Shown: positions 1 to 7,902, counted from the first letter of the stretch. The stretch: 62,348 nt of DNA from an uncultured Rikenellaceae bacterium (GCA_910588925.1 CAJURV010000002.1:1-62348), one strand, 5' to 3'. Program-made: numbers and translations. The notes: generated by a model from the sequence alone, not told the origin.

Positions 1-10
1 CCCTCGGGAG

Positions 11-118
11 AGCCCACAACTACGGAAGCGAAGCGTGTAGTTATAGTGGGCTATATCAAGGGCAAGCCCTTGTCTGTCCGCTACAGCCTACGGCTTCCGC
101 TCTCCTCCATTAAGGAGG
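11..118 (-). other. Hairpin-rich 3' region after the primase-like gene
   Basis: Three inverted repeats sit downstream of the leftward primase-like gene. Positions 11-52 pair agccca-c-aactac with gtagtt-a-tagtgggct around a loop. Positions 58-71 form aagggcaagccctt. Positions 104-118 pair cctcc with ggagg across the stop codon. They could terminate or stabilise the transcript, but no clear U-tract supports a classic terminator. Confidence 0.3.
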
Positions 119-1222
119 GTTTTCATCGCCACTGCCGATTGGGGATGCACCGACCAGTACAAGGTCGAAATCATCTATCAGCTTTTGCAGGACGGGGTTC
201 TTCTCTATCATCCGCCGGAGGACTTTTTCCGCCTCTACAAGATGATTGGCTGTACACATTATTTTACTTTCCCGTATCTGGAAGACAATCCAGTCGGCTA
301 TGTCGATATGGGCTGCCTTCTGCTCCGGTGTGGCGTTCTTCTCTATGATGTCAGACACGACAACCTTGCAATAGGTCATACTCCCAGCATGCTGTTTCCA
401 CTCCGAATATCCGTCCGCATCGGGAAAGAGAAGCACGGTTCGTCCGCCCAGCACACGGAGCTTTTCCTCTCTCAACTGGCTCTTGCCTCCTGTCGCCAGC
501 CAGACATAACCGGGAAAGAGGGCAGAGCCGATAACGGCACTCTTCTCGGATTCCACCAAGACCGCTACTCTGTCAGGATAGACATTCAGCAGGTGTTCCC
601 CGAACAGGCATTGGGAAAGTTGCCAATCCTCCGGCAGTACCCGTTGCCTTTTCAGTATGCTGTGTATCCAGTCCACTGCCGACACCTCTCCTCCCTTGAT
701 ACGGTGTCCGTCCTCTGGATTGTACTGCATCACCTTGCCCGTGCGTACCCTGTTTGTGCGGTCTATCTGCCAGAAGATGACAGCCCCGTCACGGGTTGCT
801 CCAAGACGGTACTCTTCCAGCAACCGCTTCAACACTTCCTTTGCCTTGCTGCCGTAATAGGAATCAAGGAGCGAGGAAATGAAGCGGAAGAAGTTGCTGT
901 GCACGCTTTGCGACCTCTCCACATACTTTGGCGGTATGTAGCCTATGCTTGCTTTTGGTGATGTCTGTCCGGGCTTCCGTTCTGACCTTTGCCTGTCAAA
1001 AGAGAACCCCTTGTCGGTACGGCATTCGGGGTGGTCGTGGAAATACTCCTTGGGAGTATAATGATACCCGCAACTGCTCTCATGATTGCACCTGCCGACA
1101 GACGGATGCAGGAGCATACCGCTTTCATCCACATAACATGTGAAAGAACGCTTGTCCCCGCAATTCGGGCAAGTATGCCGTGTTGCCGTTCCTTTATATT
1201 TCTGTAACGAATAGTTGCTCAT
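110..1222 (-). CDS. Primase-like zinc-finger/Toprim protein of a mobile element (DUF6371-like)
   Basis: The protein of about 370 residues starts at the ATG at 1222 (MSNYSLQKYKG). An upstream in-frame start at 1306 would overlap the preceding small ORF more than the neat ATGA junction does. The N-terminus carries a CPNCG plus CNHESSCGYH zinc-binding pattern like CHC2 primase fingers. The middle has features of a Toprim-like fold: VAVLVESEKSAVIG followed by LLFPDADGY, an acidic DxD. Such proteins are common next to RepA-like ATPases in Bacteroidota IMEs, where they are thought to prime replication of the excised circle. The priming role is inferred from the fold and the neighbour. No transmembrane segment is seen. 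Confidence 0.75.
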   Translation of the reverse strand: MSNYSLQKYKGTATRHTCPNCGDKRSFTCYVDESGMLLHPSVGRCNHESSCGYHYTPKEYFHDHPECRTDKGFSFDRQRSERKPGQTSPKASIGYIPPKYVERSQSVHSNFFRFISSLLDSYYGSKAKEVLKRLLEEYRLGATRDGAVIFWQIDRTNRVRTGKVMQYNPEDGHRIKGGEVSAVDWIHSILKRQRVLPEDWQLSQCLFGEHLLNVYPDRVAVLVESEKSAVIGSALFPGYVWLATGGKSQLREEKLRVLGGRTVLLFPDADGYSEWKQHAGSMTYCKVVVSDIIEKNATPEQKAAHIDIADWIVFQIRESKIMCTANHLVEAEKVLRRMIEKNPVLQKLIDDFDLVLVGASPIGSGDENPP

Positions 1223-1407
1223 GGCTTGTCTTTGTTTTTGAGTTTTTCGATTGTTGTCCCGTTGTCCCATTGTCCCGTCCCTATAAGACTTGGGACAGTG
1301 GGACACCCCGGGACACCTTGGGACATCAGGCTTCTGCCTGTATCATCCCTTGTACCGTAAATGAAGCGGTTATCCTTTATACAGCTATGTGCAGACTGCT
1401 TTTTCAT
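1219..1407 (-). CDS. Small ORF, translationally coupled on both sides (62 aa)
   Basis: This 62-residue ORF (MKKQSAHSCIKDNRF...) is not recognised. Its ATG overlaps the TGA of the RepA-like ATPase upstream, and its TGA overlaps the ATG of the primase-like gene downstream, both as ATGA. That double junction argues for translation, at least as a coupling peptide. Its central part is made by the GGGACA repeats (VPGCPTVPSLIGTGQWDNGTT), so the peptide may only be a by-product of reading through the iteron-like array. It has no signal peptide or membrane segment. Confidence 0.4.
   Translation of the reverse strand: MKKQSAHSCIKDNRFIYGTRDDTGRSLMSQGVPGCPTVPSLIGTGQWDNGTTIEKLKNKDKP
1255..1325. repeat. 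Iteron-like array 1 (TGTCCC / GGGACA)
   Basis: Three TGTCCC copies (1255, 1263, 1271) and a partial one are followed by four GGGACA copies (1292, 1300, 1310, 1320), spaced 8 to 10 bases apart. The two halves mirror each other about position 1284. The array lies between the RepA-like ATPase and primase-like genes, a plausible place for a replication origin of the excised element. Confidence 0.6.
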
Positions 1408-2543
1408 GCCTTATCCTCCTCTTTCCCATATCCTGTAAACAACTCCGCCTGCTTTGTTTCTCTTACTGTCCCGCTTGTCCCATGCTGTCCCATTGTCCCA
1501 CTTCCTGTCTGTTGGGACAGCGGGACACTTGGGACGGCTGCATTCCTGTCCTCCTTGCTGCGCTGGATTATCCGGCTGACGGTGGACTTGCCGCAGTTCA
1601 CCTGTGAGGCTATCTCCCTGACGGACTTGCCGGACTGGGACAATTGCAGGATTTGGCAATCCCTCTGGCTGGATTCGTTGTCACCCAGTTTCTTCAGGTG
1701 TTCCTTTTCCGTTGAATAATCCCTGAACACGAATTGCAAGAAAGCGTCCACCTTCTCAATCTCGTAGATGATTACATTGTCCGCATCGTGGGAGAATGTC
1801 CCGTATCGGACTTTGAGCTGCTTCACATAGCGAAGCCCTCCGTCCTGCGCACTCTTCCCGATGGCGAACACGCTGTCAAAGAAATTGTAGAGCCGTTTGC
1901 TTCCGGCAAGGTCGTTGGGAGTGATGGGACAGTCCAAAGAGCGTTTGGGTGTATGTGCCAGAACAAGGACGGACAATCCGTATCTCTTTTTGAGGTTGCT
2001 GAGCTGTATCATCAGCCGTCCTGCCGCATCGCCTTTCTCCATGGCGCAGCACAGGTAGGTAAGATTGTCAATGATGAAGATTTTGCACCCGGTTTGCAGA
2101 GCCATCTGTTCTATGCCTCCCATGATGGCTTCCTCGAAATCGGCTTCTAGCAACGAATTGCAGTCAAGCGATACCCGGTACAGCCTTTCAGGAAAGATGT
2201 ATGGCGTTCCATGCTCGCTGGTATAGCGTAGCTGGAACTGCTTTTCGGAGAGTTCAAAGTCCAGATACAGCACATCGTCAGTCCGGGCGATACGGTCGGC
2301 TATCTGCACGGCAAGGATGGACTTGCCCACATTGGAATCCGCAAAGAGGCAGGACAGTTCCCCCTCATACCAGAAACTGTCCCAGAGCGCACGGGGCGTG
2401 GGCAGCAGCGATGCTTCGAGTATCGTCCGGTTGGCGGTCTTGATACTCATCACGCCGATACCGTCCGGCATCCCGTGCTGTACTTGGGTCGCCCTCGTCA
2501 GGTCGCCATGTATCAGACTGATATAATTCTTGTCCTCTTCCAT
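1404..2543 (-). CDS. RepA-like AAA/RecA-fold ATPase of a mobile element
   Basis: The protein is about 379 residues from the ATG at 2543; an upstream in-frame start at 2555 would be TTG and overlap the previous gene. The RecA-type ATPase core has a Walker A variant, FADSNVGKSILAV, and a Walker B, GCKIFIIDNLTYL. It resembles the RepA helicase/regulatory ATPase family of mobilizable elements, which act as replicative helicases at an iteron origin. The C-terminus adds a short HTH segment (SVREIASQVNCGKSTVSRII) and a low-complexity tail encoded by the second repeat array. Its stop overlaps the next small ORF. Replication of the excised circle is the likely job; this is inferred. Confidence 0.8.
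   Translation of the reverse strand: MEEDKNYISLIHGDLTRATQVQHGMPDGIGVMSIKTANRTILEASLLPTPRALWDSFWYEGELSCLFADSNVGKSILAVQIADRIARTDDVLYLDFELSEKQFQLRYTSEHGTPYIFPERLYRVSLDCNSLLEADFEEAIMGGIEQMALQTGCKIFIIDNLTYLCCAMEKGDAAGRLMIQLSNLKKRYGLSVLVLAHTPKRSLDCPITPNDLAGSKRLYNFFDSVFAIGKSAQDGGLRYVKQLKVRYGTFSHDADNVIIYEIEKVDAFLQFVFRDYSTEKEHLKKLGDNESSQRDCQILQLSQSGKSVREIASQVNCGKSTVSRIIQRSKEDRNAAVPSVPLSQQTGSGTMGQHGTSGTVRETKQAELFTGYGKEEDKA
1467..1535. repeat. Iteron-like array 2 (TGTCCC / GGGACA)
   Basis: Four TGTCCC copies (1467, 1476, 1486, 1494) face two GGGACA copies (1514, 1522) and a GGGAC at 1531. The array is inside the 3' end of the ATPase gene and encodes its Gly/Thr/Gln-rich tail. It has the same mirrored layout as array 1, about 210 bases away, so the two probably arose by duplication or bind the same protein. 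Confidence 0.6.
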
Positions 2544-2548
2544 GACGT

Positions 2549-2923
2549 TTACCAATTACGTGGAGCGGGCTTACGGCGGTGGGAAGAAGATAAGGATTCG
2601 CTCAGTTCCTCATCGGACAGGGGTACGGGATTCTTCCGGGAGGATTCCAGCCATTTGTCCAGTTCGTCCCTGTAAAGGCAATATCGTTTGCCGGGCTTGG
2701 TGGCGGGAATGCTTCCCTCCGACAGCTTCATGTAGAGCGTGCCTTTGGGAATGCCCAGATATTCCGCCGCCTCTTCCACTGACATGGGGACATGGGTGTC
2801 CACCGCCTTTGCGTTGTTCACACTGCGCTGCTCCGTAAGCAGGCTTCTAAGGCTCATCACCTCGTCCCGAAGCTGAGCCACAATCTCCGGGAGGTCGTTG
2901 AATGTAATCACTGTTTTTTCCAT
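2549..2923 (-). CDS. Excisionase-family helix-turn-helix protein
   Basis: The product is about 124 residues from the ATG at 2923 (MEKTVITFNDLPEIV). An upstream in-frame start at 2992 would translate a duplicated regulatory sequence and is rejected. The N-terminus contains a likely coiled coil (LRDEVMSLRSLLTEQ). The middle is a MerR/Xis-type winged helix: MSVEEAAEYLGIPKGTLYMKLSEGSIPATKPGKRYCLYRDELDKWL. This family directs excision or controls replication genes in Bacteroidota elements. The ATPase start lies 5 bases beyond its stop, so the two are probably co-transcribed. Confidence 0.8.
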   Translation of the reverse strand: MEKTVITFNDLPEIVAQLRDEVMSLRSLLTEQRSVNNAKAVDTHVPMSVEEAAEYLGIPKGTLYMKLSEGSIPATKPGKRYCLYRDELDKWLESSRKNPVPLSDEELSESLSSSHRRKPAPRNW

Positions 2924-2959
2924 TTGCGTACTCGCCTCTTTTGTAAGGCTTGGCGCAAA

Positions 2960-3015
2960 GGACTGGAATGATACAGCCGTGAATATCTCCACGAAAGGTC
3001 ATTGCAAAATAATTC
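2960..3015 (-). repeat. Duplicated upstream regulatory sequence, copy 1
   Basis: The stretch running ggcaaag...acagccgtgaatatctcc...aaaataattcccg just upstream of the excisionase gene is repeated upstream of the integrase gene at 5360-5430. Conserved blocks include ccgtgaata-ctccacga and aaataatt. A shared binding site or promoter for the excisionase and integrase genes is the simplest reading. Confidence 0.5.
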
Positions 3016-3065
3016 CCGAATAACGATGCCCAACCGCAAATGACGGGTAAAGTTATTCGGGAATT
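3011..3065. terminator. 14-bp perfect inverted repeat
   Basis: aattcccgaataac (3011-3024) is exactly complementary to gttattcgggaatt (3052-3065). It lies between the membrane-protein gene (ending at 3134, leftward) and the excisionase gene. It could be the terminator of the former or an operator for the latter; AT at the end of the stem gives a modest U-run. Confidence 0.45.
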
Positions 3066-3133
3066 ATTGTATAACAGTGGATTATGAGTTTTTGGCTGTT
3101 TGTCGTTATTATCGTGATTACTCTAAAACAGGC

Positions 3134-3964
3134 TTAAATCCGCTTCTCCTGCACATAATCCGCAGGATAATGGAAATCCAGTCTGCCGTTTTCAGGCTCG
3201 TCAATGGGAATCAGTGTCTTTAACGGCTCTACCTTGAAGTTCTTGATGGTAGCTATGTCCGTATCGGCAAACTCCCGTGGGAAAAGGGTGCTGATGAAGC
3301 GGGCACGGTTATCCCCCGTGTAGTATTTCTTGTACATGAAACGCTCGGAGATATTCCACACGAAATGGCGGAGCGGAATGTTTGAAATATCTTTGGTCAG
3401 CCGCCCTTTTATCGGCTTGGGCTTGTAACTGTGGAGCCGCATCCAGTTGTTGACCTCGCCACAGACGTGGTTCACGGTCTCCTTGTCGGCAATACGGGGC
3501 ATGATGAAATGGATGTATTCCATGACCATAGCGATGCGCTCCTCATTTTCCCGCTGCTCCCTGTCCTCGTAATCGGCACGGTTCTTCTCGTGAAGCTCCG
3601 GGGATATGGCAATCTCTGTCGGTTTTATATCCGGGGTCGCTTCTCCACCTGTTGGCATTGATGCCGATATTACAGGCTTGTGTGCATCTTGGGACTGGTC
3701 TTCCTGAATTTCTGTGATTTCGGCAGGTGTCTTTTTCCTGCCGAACTTGATTCTGTAGATTTCGTATGTATCGAAAATGACTGTCTGGAAGGAGAAGTAG
3801 AGCAGCCACCCCAACAGGTTGCTGCATACAAAGACTATCATCCTTACAAAGGTGTCTTGGTTGAATTTCTCAGCGACAACCAGTGTCGCTATGGAAGATA
3901 TTAGGAGGATGGCAAAGCCGACAAATCCTAAAATGATATGTTTGTCTTTTACGGACGGTTCCAT
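3134..3964 (-). CDS. Hypothetical membrane protein of the mobile element
   Basis: The 276-residue protein is not recognised. Two transmembrane helices occupy about residues 9-31 and 40-64, then a soluble region begins. Residues 80-130 are acidic and probably disordered. The C-terminal part (NHVCGEVNNWMRLHSYKP... and LPRxFADTDIA-like segments) looks like a compact, DNA-binding-sized basic domain, but no family is assigned. Similar two-helix proteins are often cargo or accessory genes next to integrases in Bacteroidota elements. It has its own likely promoter at 4005-4012. Confidence 0.7.
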   Translation of the reverse strand: MEPSVKDKHIILGFVGFAILLISSIATLVVAEKFNQDTFVRMIVFVCSNLLGWLLYFSFQTVIFDTYEIYRIKFGRKKTPAEITEIQEDQSQDAHKPVISASMPTGGEATPDIKPTEIAISPELHEKNRADYEDREQRENEERIAMVMEYIHFIMPRIADKETVNHVCGEVNNWMRLHSYKPKPIKGRLTKDISNIPLRHFVWNISERFMYKKYYTGDNRARFISTLFPREFADTDIATIKNFKVEPLKTLIPIDEPENGRLDFHYPADYVQEKRI

Positions 3965-4004
3965 ATTCTTTGTCTTATTCGGTTGTTACTTGTTACTGTT
4001 TTCG

Positions 4005-4012
4005 CAAATTTA
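4005..4012 (-). promoter_or_regulatory. -7 box TAAATTTG
   Basis: Read on the minus strand, TAAATTTG matches the Bacteroidota -7 consensus TAnnTTTG. It lies 41 bases upstream of the membrane-protein start at 3964. No convincing -33 box was found. The rest of the 3965-4192 gap is AT-rich with nothing else recognisable. Confidence 0.45.
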
Positions 4013-4192
4013 ATAGTCTTCTTTCAATTATTACTCATTATCCTTTGTCAGTGGTTTCTTTTTCAATGTTTTTCACCAAATGTCCAGAATCATACTCAAT
4101 TATCATACTTTAAGTACCAACCAAAATAAAAGGAACGGTTAAAGCTCCAAACAATAACCGCTCCCTCTGAATATCCCGGATTTTGAACCGCC

Positions 4193-5311
4193 TTACGCTT
4201 CCTTGCGTTTCAGGGTTATCTTGTCCATGACCTCGCACATCTGCTGTGCCGCCATCTTGGAATAAATCTGCGTGGTGGTAATGTTCTTGTGTCCCAGATA
4301 GGCTTGGATGACAGCCATGTCCGTACCCATTTCCACGTGCAGGCTTCCGAATGAATGCCGGGTGCAGTGAAAGGTTATCTTCTTGGTTATGCCTGCCGCC
4401 AAGAGCCAGCGTTTGAGTGGTCCTTGCAGCATCTTGTCCTTGAAACCGTCAAAGATAAGTCCCTCGTGCCGTTCTCCAAGCAGTCCGTAGGCTTCATCGC
4501 TGATGGGGTTGTGTACAATCTGTTTGGTCTTCTGCATACGGGTGGTCACGAACATCTTGCCGTTGGTGTACGGCTGTATCTGCTGCCAAGTGAGCTGCCT
4601 GATGTCGCTCTTTCTTAGTCCGGTCAGACAACCGAAAAGGAACGCCCTTTTCAATACCTCTTCCTCACAAGGCGTTTCGGCAAGCCGTATCAGTTCCTCT
4701 TGGCTCAGATGTTCCCTCATGGTGGGAATGCACTCGATGCGGTCTAAGAATCCATTTGGGTTCTCCTTTATCTTCCTGTCCCGGTAGGCGGTGTGAAGTA
4801 CCGCACGGAAAGCCGACCAGTAGCCCGCCGCAGAATTGATATGCAGCTTTTGGCTGGTGTGTATGGATTGTGGGGCGTTAAGCAGATATTCCATGAACTT
4901 GCGGCACAAATCCACGTCCACCTCCTCAAAGGTGCATTTGCCGTTCACGAACCGCTCGAAATGTTTATAGACGTGCTGCCACTTGATATTCCTCCTGTCT
5001 GCCAGCCCCTTGAAGTAGGCGAGGAAATCGCCTTTCATCTTGGCTTTGTCAAAGAAGCCGTTGTTCTCGTTGAAGATGGCTTCATAACGCCTATTACGCA
5101 GTATCTCCGCTTTTTTCATCATGCGTGCGTTGAAATCACGCTCCTGCTGGTTGGCAGGTTTGGCGAAGATGTAAATCCCAAGAGCTTCACGTGTAATCAC
5201 CTTCATGGTGGTGTTGTCACGGTAGCCGGGATAATAGTCCAGACACAGCGAATACTGTGTTCCGTTCTTAATCTTGCGCTTGCGCAAGGTAACTGTCTTG
5301 CATTTGCTCAT
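4193..5311 (-). CDS. Tyrosine site-specific integrase
   Basis: The 372-residue protein has the Bacteroidota phage-integrase layout: an N-terminal arm-binding domain (1-95), a SAM-like core-binding domain (about 100-185, FLAYFKGLADRRN...), and a catalytic domain. Catalytic residues visible are Arg in TGLRKSDIRQLTW, the HCTRHSFG box (His-x-x-Arg), His in YLGHKNITTT and the Tyr nucleophile in TQIYSKM. It would integrate and excise the element by strand exchange at att sites. The start at 5311 (MSKCKTVTLRKRKIKNG) matches related integrases. The duplicated sequence just upstream may control it. Confidence 0.92.
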   Translation of the reverse strand: MSKCKTVTLRKRKIKNGTQYSLCLDYYPGYRDNTTMKVITREALGIYIFAKPANQQERDFNARMMKKAEILRNRRYEAIFNENNGFFDKAKMKGDFLAYFKGLADRRNIKWQHVYKHFERFVNGKCTFEEVDVDLCRKFMEYLLNAPQSIHTSQKLHINSAAGYWSAFRAVLHTAYRDRKIKENPNGFLDRIECIPTMREHLSQEELIRLAETPCEEEVLKRAFLFGCLTGLRKSDIRQLTWQQIQPYTNGKMFVTTRMQKTKQIVHNPISDEAYGLLGERHEGLIFDGFKDKMLQGPLKRWLLAAGITKKITFHCTRHSFGSLHVEMGTDMAVIQAYLGHKNITTTQIYSKMAAQQMCEVMDKITLKRKEA

Positions 5312-5359
5312 ATTGATGATGTTTTAAGTTGTACATTTTCGGGGGTGTTCCCGTGTTTA

Positions 5360-5430
5360 CGGTGGCAAAGGAACAACGTGAAACAACCGTGAATACCTCC
5401 ACGACAATCATTTTGAAATAATTTTCCGGC
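5360..5430 (-). repeat. Duplicated upstream regulatory sequence, copy 2
   Basis: The region upstream of the integrase repeats the block found before the excisionase gene (2960-3015): ggcaaagga, acaaccgtgaatacctcc, acgacaatcattttgaaataatt. The match crosses about 55 bases with scattered differences. Confidence 0.5.
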
Positions 5431-5448
5431 AATGTCGGTTGCTCACGG

Positions 5449-6384
5449 TTATTTCTCCCTTTCAGCCATGACACGCTCCACATCAGAGCGCAAAAGCAGG
5501 TTTTTCACGCCTACTTTTATCTTTTCGATGTGCTTCACCTTGACGATATGGCTGATGTTGGCGGAGGAAAGCCCGTAAATCTGCCGGACTTGCTCCACGG
5601 TGTAGTAGCGTTCATCGTTCACGAGGTCTGTCCTGCGGAGTTCGTCCAGATGGGATTTGGAGTAATAGGTACGCCCGTATTCTCTTTTGGTCGGTATCTT
5701 GTGGCGGTAGGCATATGCCCGGAGTGCGGAGGGCTTCATGCCGAATACTTCTTCCGCTTCTTCAATCAGGAGCCAGTCGGTGATATTGCTTGTATCAACC
5801 GCCACACCGAAGAACTCGTCAACGTGTTTCTTGCTGTAATAGTTTTTCCCTGCGATGCGGCAGATAGGAATGCGGTTGCGCTTGGCTGTGGTATAGAGCC
5901 ACGACTGCCTGACCTTGAAGAGCGACATCACCTCCTCGCCAGAATAGAAGTCCAGCACTTCATAGGTTCCCTTTCCCCTTTTTTCTTTTTTGGCAAGCGG
6001 GGAAGATGAAGCGGACTTTCTCGGAGTGGAAGTACTGCCGGGCAGGACACGGTGGTAGGGATTGCCTTCCAGCATCCGCTCGATGTCTGCCTTGCGGATA
6101 AACGCCATGCGGTTGCTGATACGTGAGGCTTTCAGTTTGCCGAGGGTTACGAGTTTATAGATGTACTGTCGGGAACAGCCCATGAGTACGGCTGCTTTGG
6201 AAAAGGTGAGATACTCCTGATGCTGTATCTCCATCAAGGGTCGGGCGGCTTTGAAAAGGTTGTTCTTCTGTTCCGCTCTAGCTCGTTTGGCTTCCGCCTG
6301 ACAAGTCTCACTGCAATATTTCTGCACCCCGCTCCGGGTTACAAATGACTTGCCACAAAAATTGCATTTTCTTGTTGCTTTCAT
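5449..6384 (-). CDS. Multi-HTH DNA-binding protein with N-terminal zinc finger
   Basis: The 311-residue protein begins with a Cys4 finger (CNFCGKSF...YCSETC). Then come three excisionase/MerR-like HTH modules: about residues 57-100 (LTFSKAAVLMGCSRQYIYKL), 145-190 (EVMSLFKVRQSWLYTTAKRN), and 205-300 (IEEAEEVFGMKPSALRAYAY and YTVEQVRQIYGLSSANISHI). Each is followed by a short wing. This arrangement is common beside integrases of Bacteroidota IMEs, where such proteins act as recombination directionality or regulatory factors. That role is inferred. It reads leftward, away from the element's right end. Confidence 0.75.
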   Translation of the reverse strand: MKATRKCNFCGKSFVTRSGVQKYCSETCQAEAKRARAEQKNNLFKAARPLMEIQHQEYLTFSKAAVLMGCSRQYIYKLVTLGKLKASRISNRMAFIRKADIERMLEGNPYHRVLPGSTSTPRKSASSSPLAKKEKRGKGTYEVLDFYSGEEVMSLFKVRQSWLYTTAKRNRIPICRIAGKNYYSKKHVDEFFGVAVDTSNITDWLLIEEAEEVFGMKPSALRAYAYRHKIPTKREYGRTYYSKSHLDELRRTDLVNDERYYTVEQVRQIYGLSSANISHIVKVKHIEKIKVGVKNLLLRSDVERVMAEREK

Positions 6385-6445
6385 GCTGCTTTATCGTTTA
6401 CTGGTTAATTCCTTCAATCGTATATCTCTGAAATGGTGAACGGAT

Positions 6446-6564
6446 GTAAACGGAGGTCAACCGTTGTCGCCTTTCTGCACAATGTTACTATTGCTGCATA
6501 TCAGGGCGGTTGTTGTCGCTCATCGTAAACGGTTGTAAACCCTTGTCAACTGTCCGCACGATGT
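6446..6564. repeat. Two degenerate 40-base direct repeats near the element end
   Basis: Positions 6446-6485 and 6525-6564 match at 31 of 40 bases; both begin gtaaacgg and end with gcac-atgt. They lie in the 348-base gap (6385-6732) between the outermost element gene and the presumed right end. Arm-type binding sites for the integrase or the HTH protein are the natural explanation. The rest of the gap, 6565-6732, is AT-rich and otherwise featureless. Confidence 0.55.
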
Positions 6565-6732
6565 GGCAAAAAACAAGCTCCGCAAATTCTCCACGTCAGA
6601 AATACGTCTCAAAAATATGTGGAAATTTGGGAAGCATCAAAAAGCAGTCGAAAAGTGTTAATTTTTAGAACATGCTGACAATTAAAGATTTATGATTGGA
6701 TGTTTCTTGTTATTTTTGGTTGTTATGGCATT

Positions 6733-7779
6733 CTAAATACAGTTCTTAAAAGTACCAGCCTCCATTGTAGTTACGCTTCTCGGAATGGTTGCACTTACCA
6801 GATTTATACAATCTCCCAAAGCAAAAATTCCTAAAGACTCTACTCCTTCAGGTATAACAATATCCGTTAATGAGGTACAACCGTTAAATGCATAAGTACC
6901 TATATATTTCACTCTTCTCGGTATGTTTAACTCTTTTAGGTCTTCACAACTTGAGAATGCCGAAGAGCCTATATAGGTAATGTTCTCGGACATCTTGACC
7001 TTTGTCAAAGCCAAACAACTTTGAAAAGCTCCGTCGCCGATAGATGTTACACTATTGGGAATGGTGATTTCCTTAAGGTTAAGGCAATTAGCAAACGCAA
7101 CCATCCCAATCTTCGTGACACTCTCCGGTATTCTGACACTTCTGAGATTCTCTTCAAATGCGAGCTTCTCTATAACCTTCACCGTGCCGCTAAATTTTAT
7201 CACCCCTTTGCCGTTCTTGTAGGTCTCGGAGAGTATCTGCACGCCGAAGCCGTCGTAGTTGCATACGGCCTTTTCGCCGTTGGTGGAGAGGTACCATATC
7301 TCGTTGTCTGGCATGTTGCCGGAGAGGTCGCCGTTGTAGCTGTCGTCGTCGCTGTCGTCATCATCGTCGCCGAAGTCACCGTCCGAGACATCCTCGTATT
7401 CGCCGTCGGTGGGTGTCTCCGTGCCGGCTTGCTTTATCTCTATGCTTTGACGCATGCCGTTGCTCGTTATCTCTATTCGGGCGGATCGAGCATCCTTGCC
7501 GGCATTGGGGGCGAGGGTCACTTTCATCTTCACCAACCCGGCCTCGCCTGAGGTGGGCGATATGGTGAGCCACTCGTCGTCGGAGCCGCCGTCGAATATC
7601 ACCTCTGCGCTCCAGCTGTCTTCTGCGGTGAAACGCACCAGTTTACGGCCGCCGTCCAAAGTGATTTTTATGTCCGATTCGTCCAGAATAATGTTGTCCG
7701 ACCCTCCTCCGTTGTCGAACTTGCTGCACCCTGCCATAAAACCGGCTACGATGGCGAGCAATAGTAACAGTCTCTTCAT
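6733..7779 (-). CDS. BACON/BspA-like LRR lipoprotein, probably 3'-truncated
   Basis: The 348-residue protein starts with a lipoprotein signal (MKRLLLLLAIVAGFMAGC; lipobox ending at Cys18). A BACON domain spans about 30-118 (DESDIKITLDGG...WLTISPTSGEAG...IEIKQAG). An Asp-rich linker (130-155) follows, then LRR_5/BspA repeats with F..C.NL spacing from about 195 to the end. It should sit on the outer membrane surface and may bind glycans or mucin; this is family-based. The last repeat stops at GTFKNCI, just where the motif normally continues with NL. The flanking mobile element begins there, so the gene is probably cut by insertion. Confidence 0.8.
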   Translation of the reverse strand: MKRLLLLLAIVAGFMAGCSKFDNGGGSDNIILDESDIKITLDGGRKLVRFTAEDSWSAEVIFDGGSDDEWLTISPTSGEAGLVKMKVTLAPNAGKDARSARIEITSNGMRQSIEIKQAGTETPTDGEYEDVSDGDFGDDDDDSDDDSYNGDLSGNMPDNEIWYLSTNGEKAVCNYDGFGVQILSETYKNGKGVIKFSGTVKVIEKLAFEENLRSVRIPESVTKIGMVAFANCLNLKEITIPNSVTSIGDGAFQSCLALTKVKMSENITYIGSSAFSSCEDLKELNIPRRVKYIGTYAFNGCTSLTDIVIPEGVESLGIFALGDCINLVSATIPRSVTTMEAGTFKNCI

Positions 7780-7818
7780 AGTATAATATTTATATGTCTT
7801 TAATAATGCGCATTTTTA

Positions 7819-7849
7819 CAAATGTAGCGATTTTTCGTCGCAATACAAT
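7819..7849 (-). promoter_or_regulatory. Promoter of the LRR lipoprotein gene
   Basis: On the minus strand, ATTG (7846-7849) is followed after 19 bases by TACATTTG (7819-7826), a good Bacteroidota -33/-7 pair. The start codon at 7779 lies about 40 bases downstream. Confidence 0.6.
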
Positions 7850-7902
7850 CCTATGGCACCGCTTTCGCATAAAAGCGGTGTCTAAAAATCTGCTGTCGAT
7901 CC

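Larger units (their letters stand above)
1..6735. mobile_element. Right part of an integrated mobilizable element (IME/NBU-like)
   Basis: Six leftward genes form a typical Bacteroidota integrative module. Reading from the right end they are a triple-HTH regulator, a tyrosine integrase, a membrane protein, an excisionase-type HTH protein, a RepA-like ATPase, a short coupled ORF and a primase-like protein. The left end lies outside the window, so relaxase genes, if present, are not seen. The right boundary is inferred from the abrupt end of the flanking LRR gene near 6733. Isoleucine codon use here is mixed ATC/ATT/ATA, unlike the ATA-dominated flanking genes, which fits horizontal acquisition. 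The exact att core cannot be set without the other end. Confidence 0.8.
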
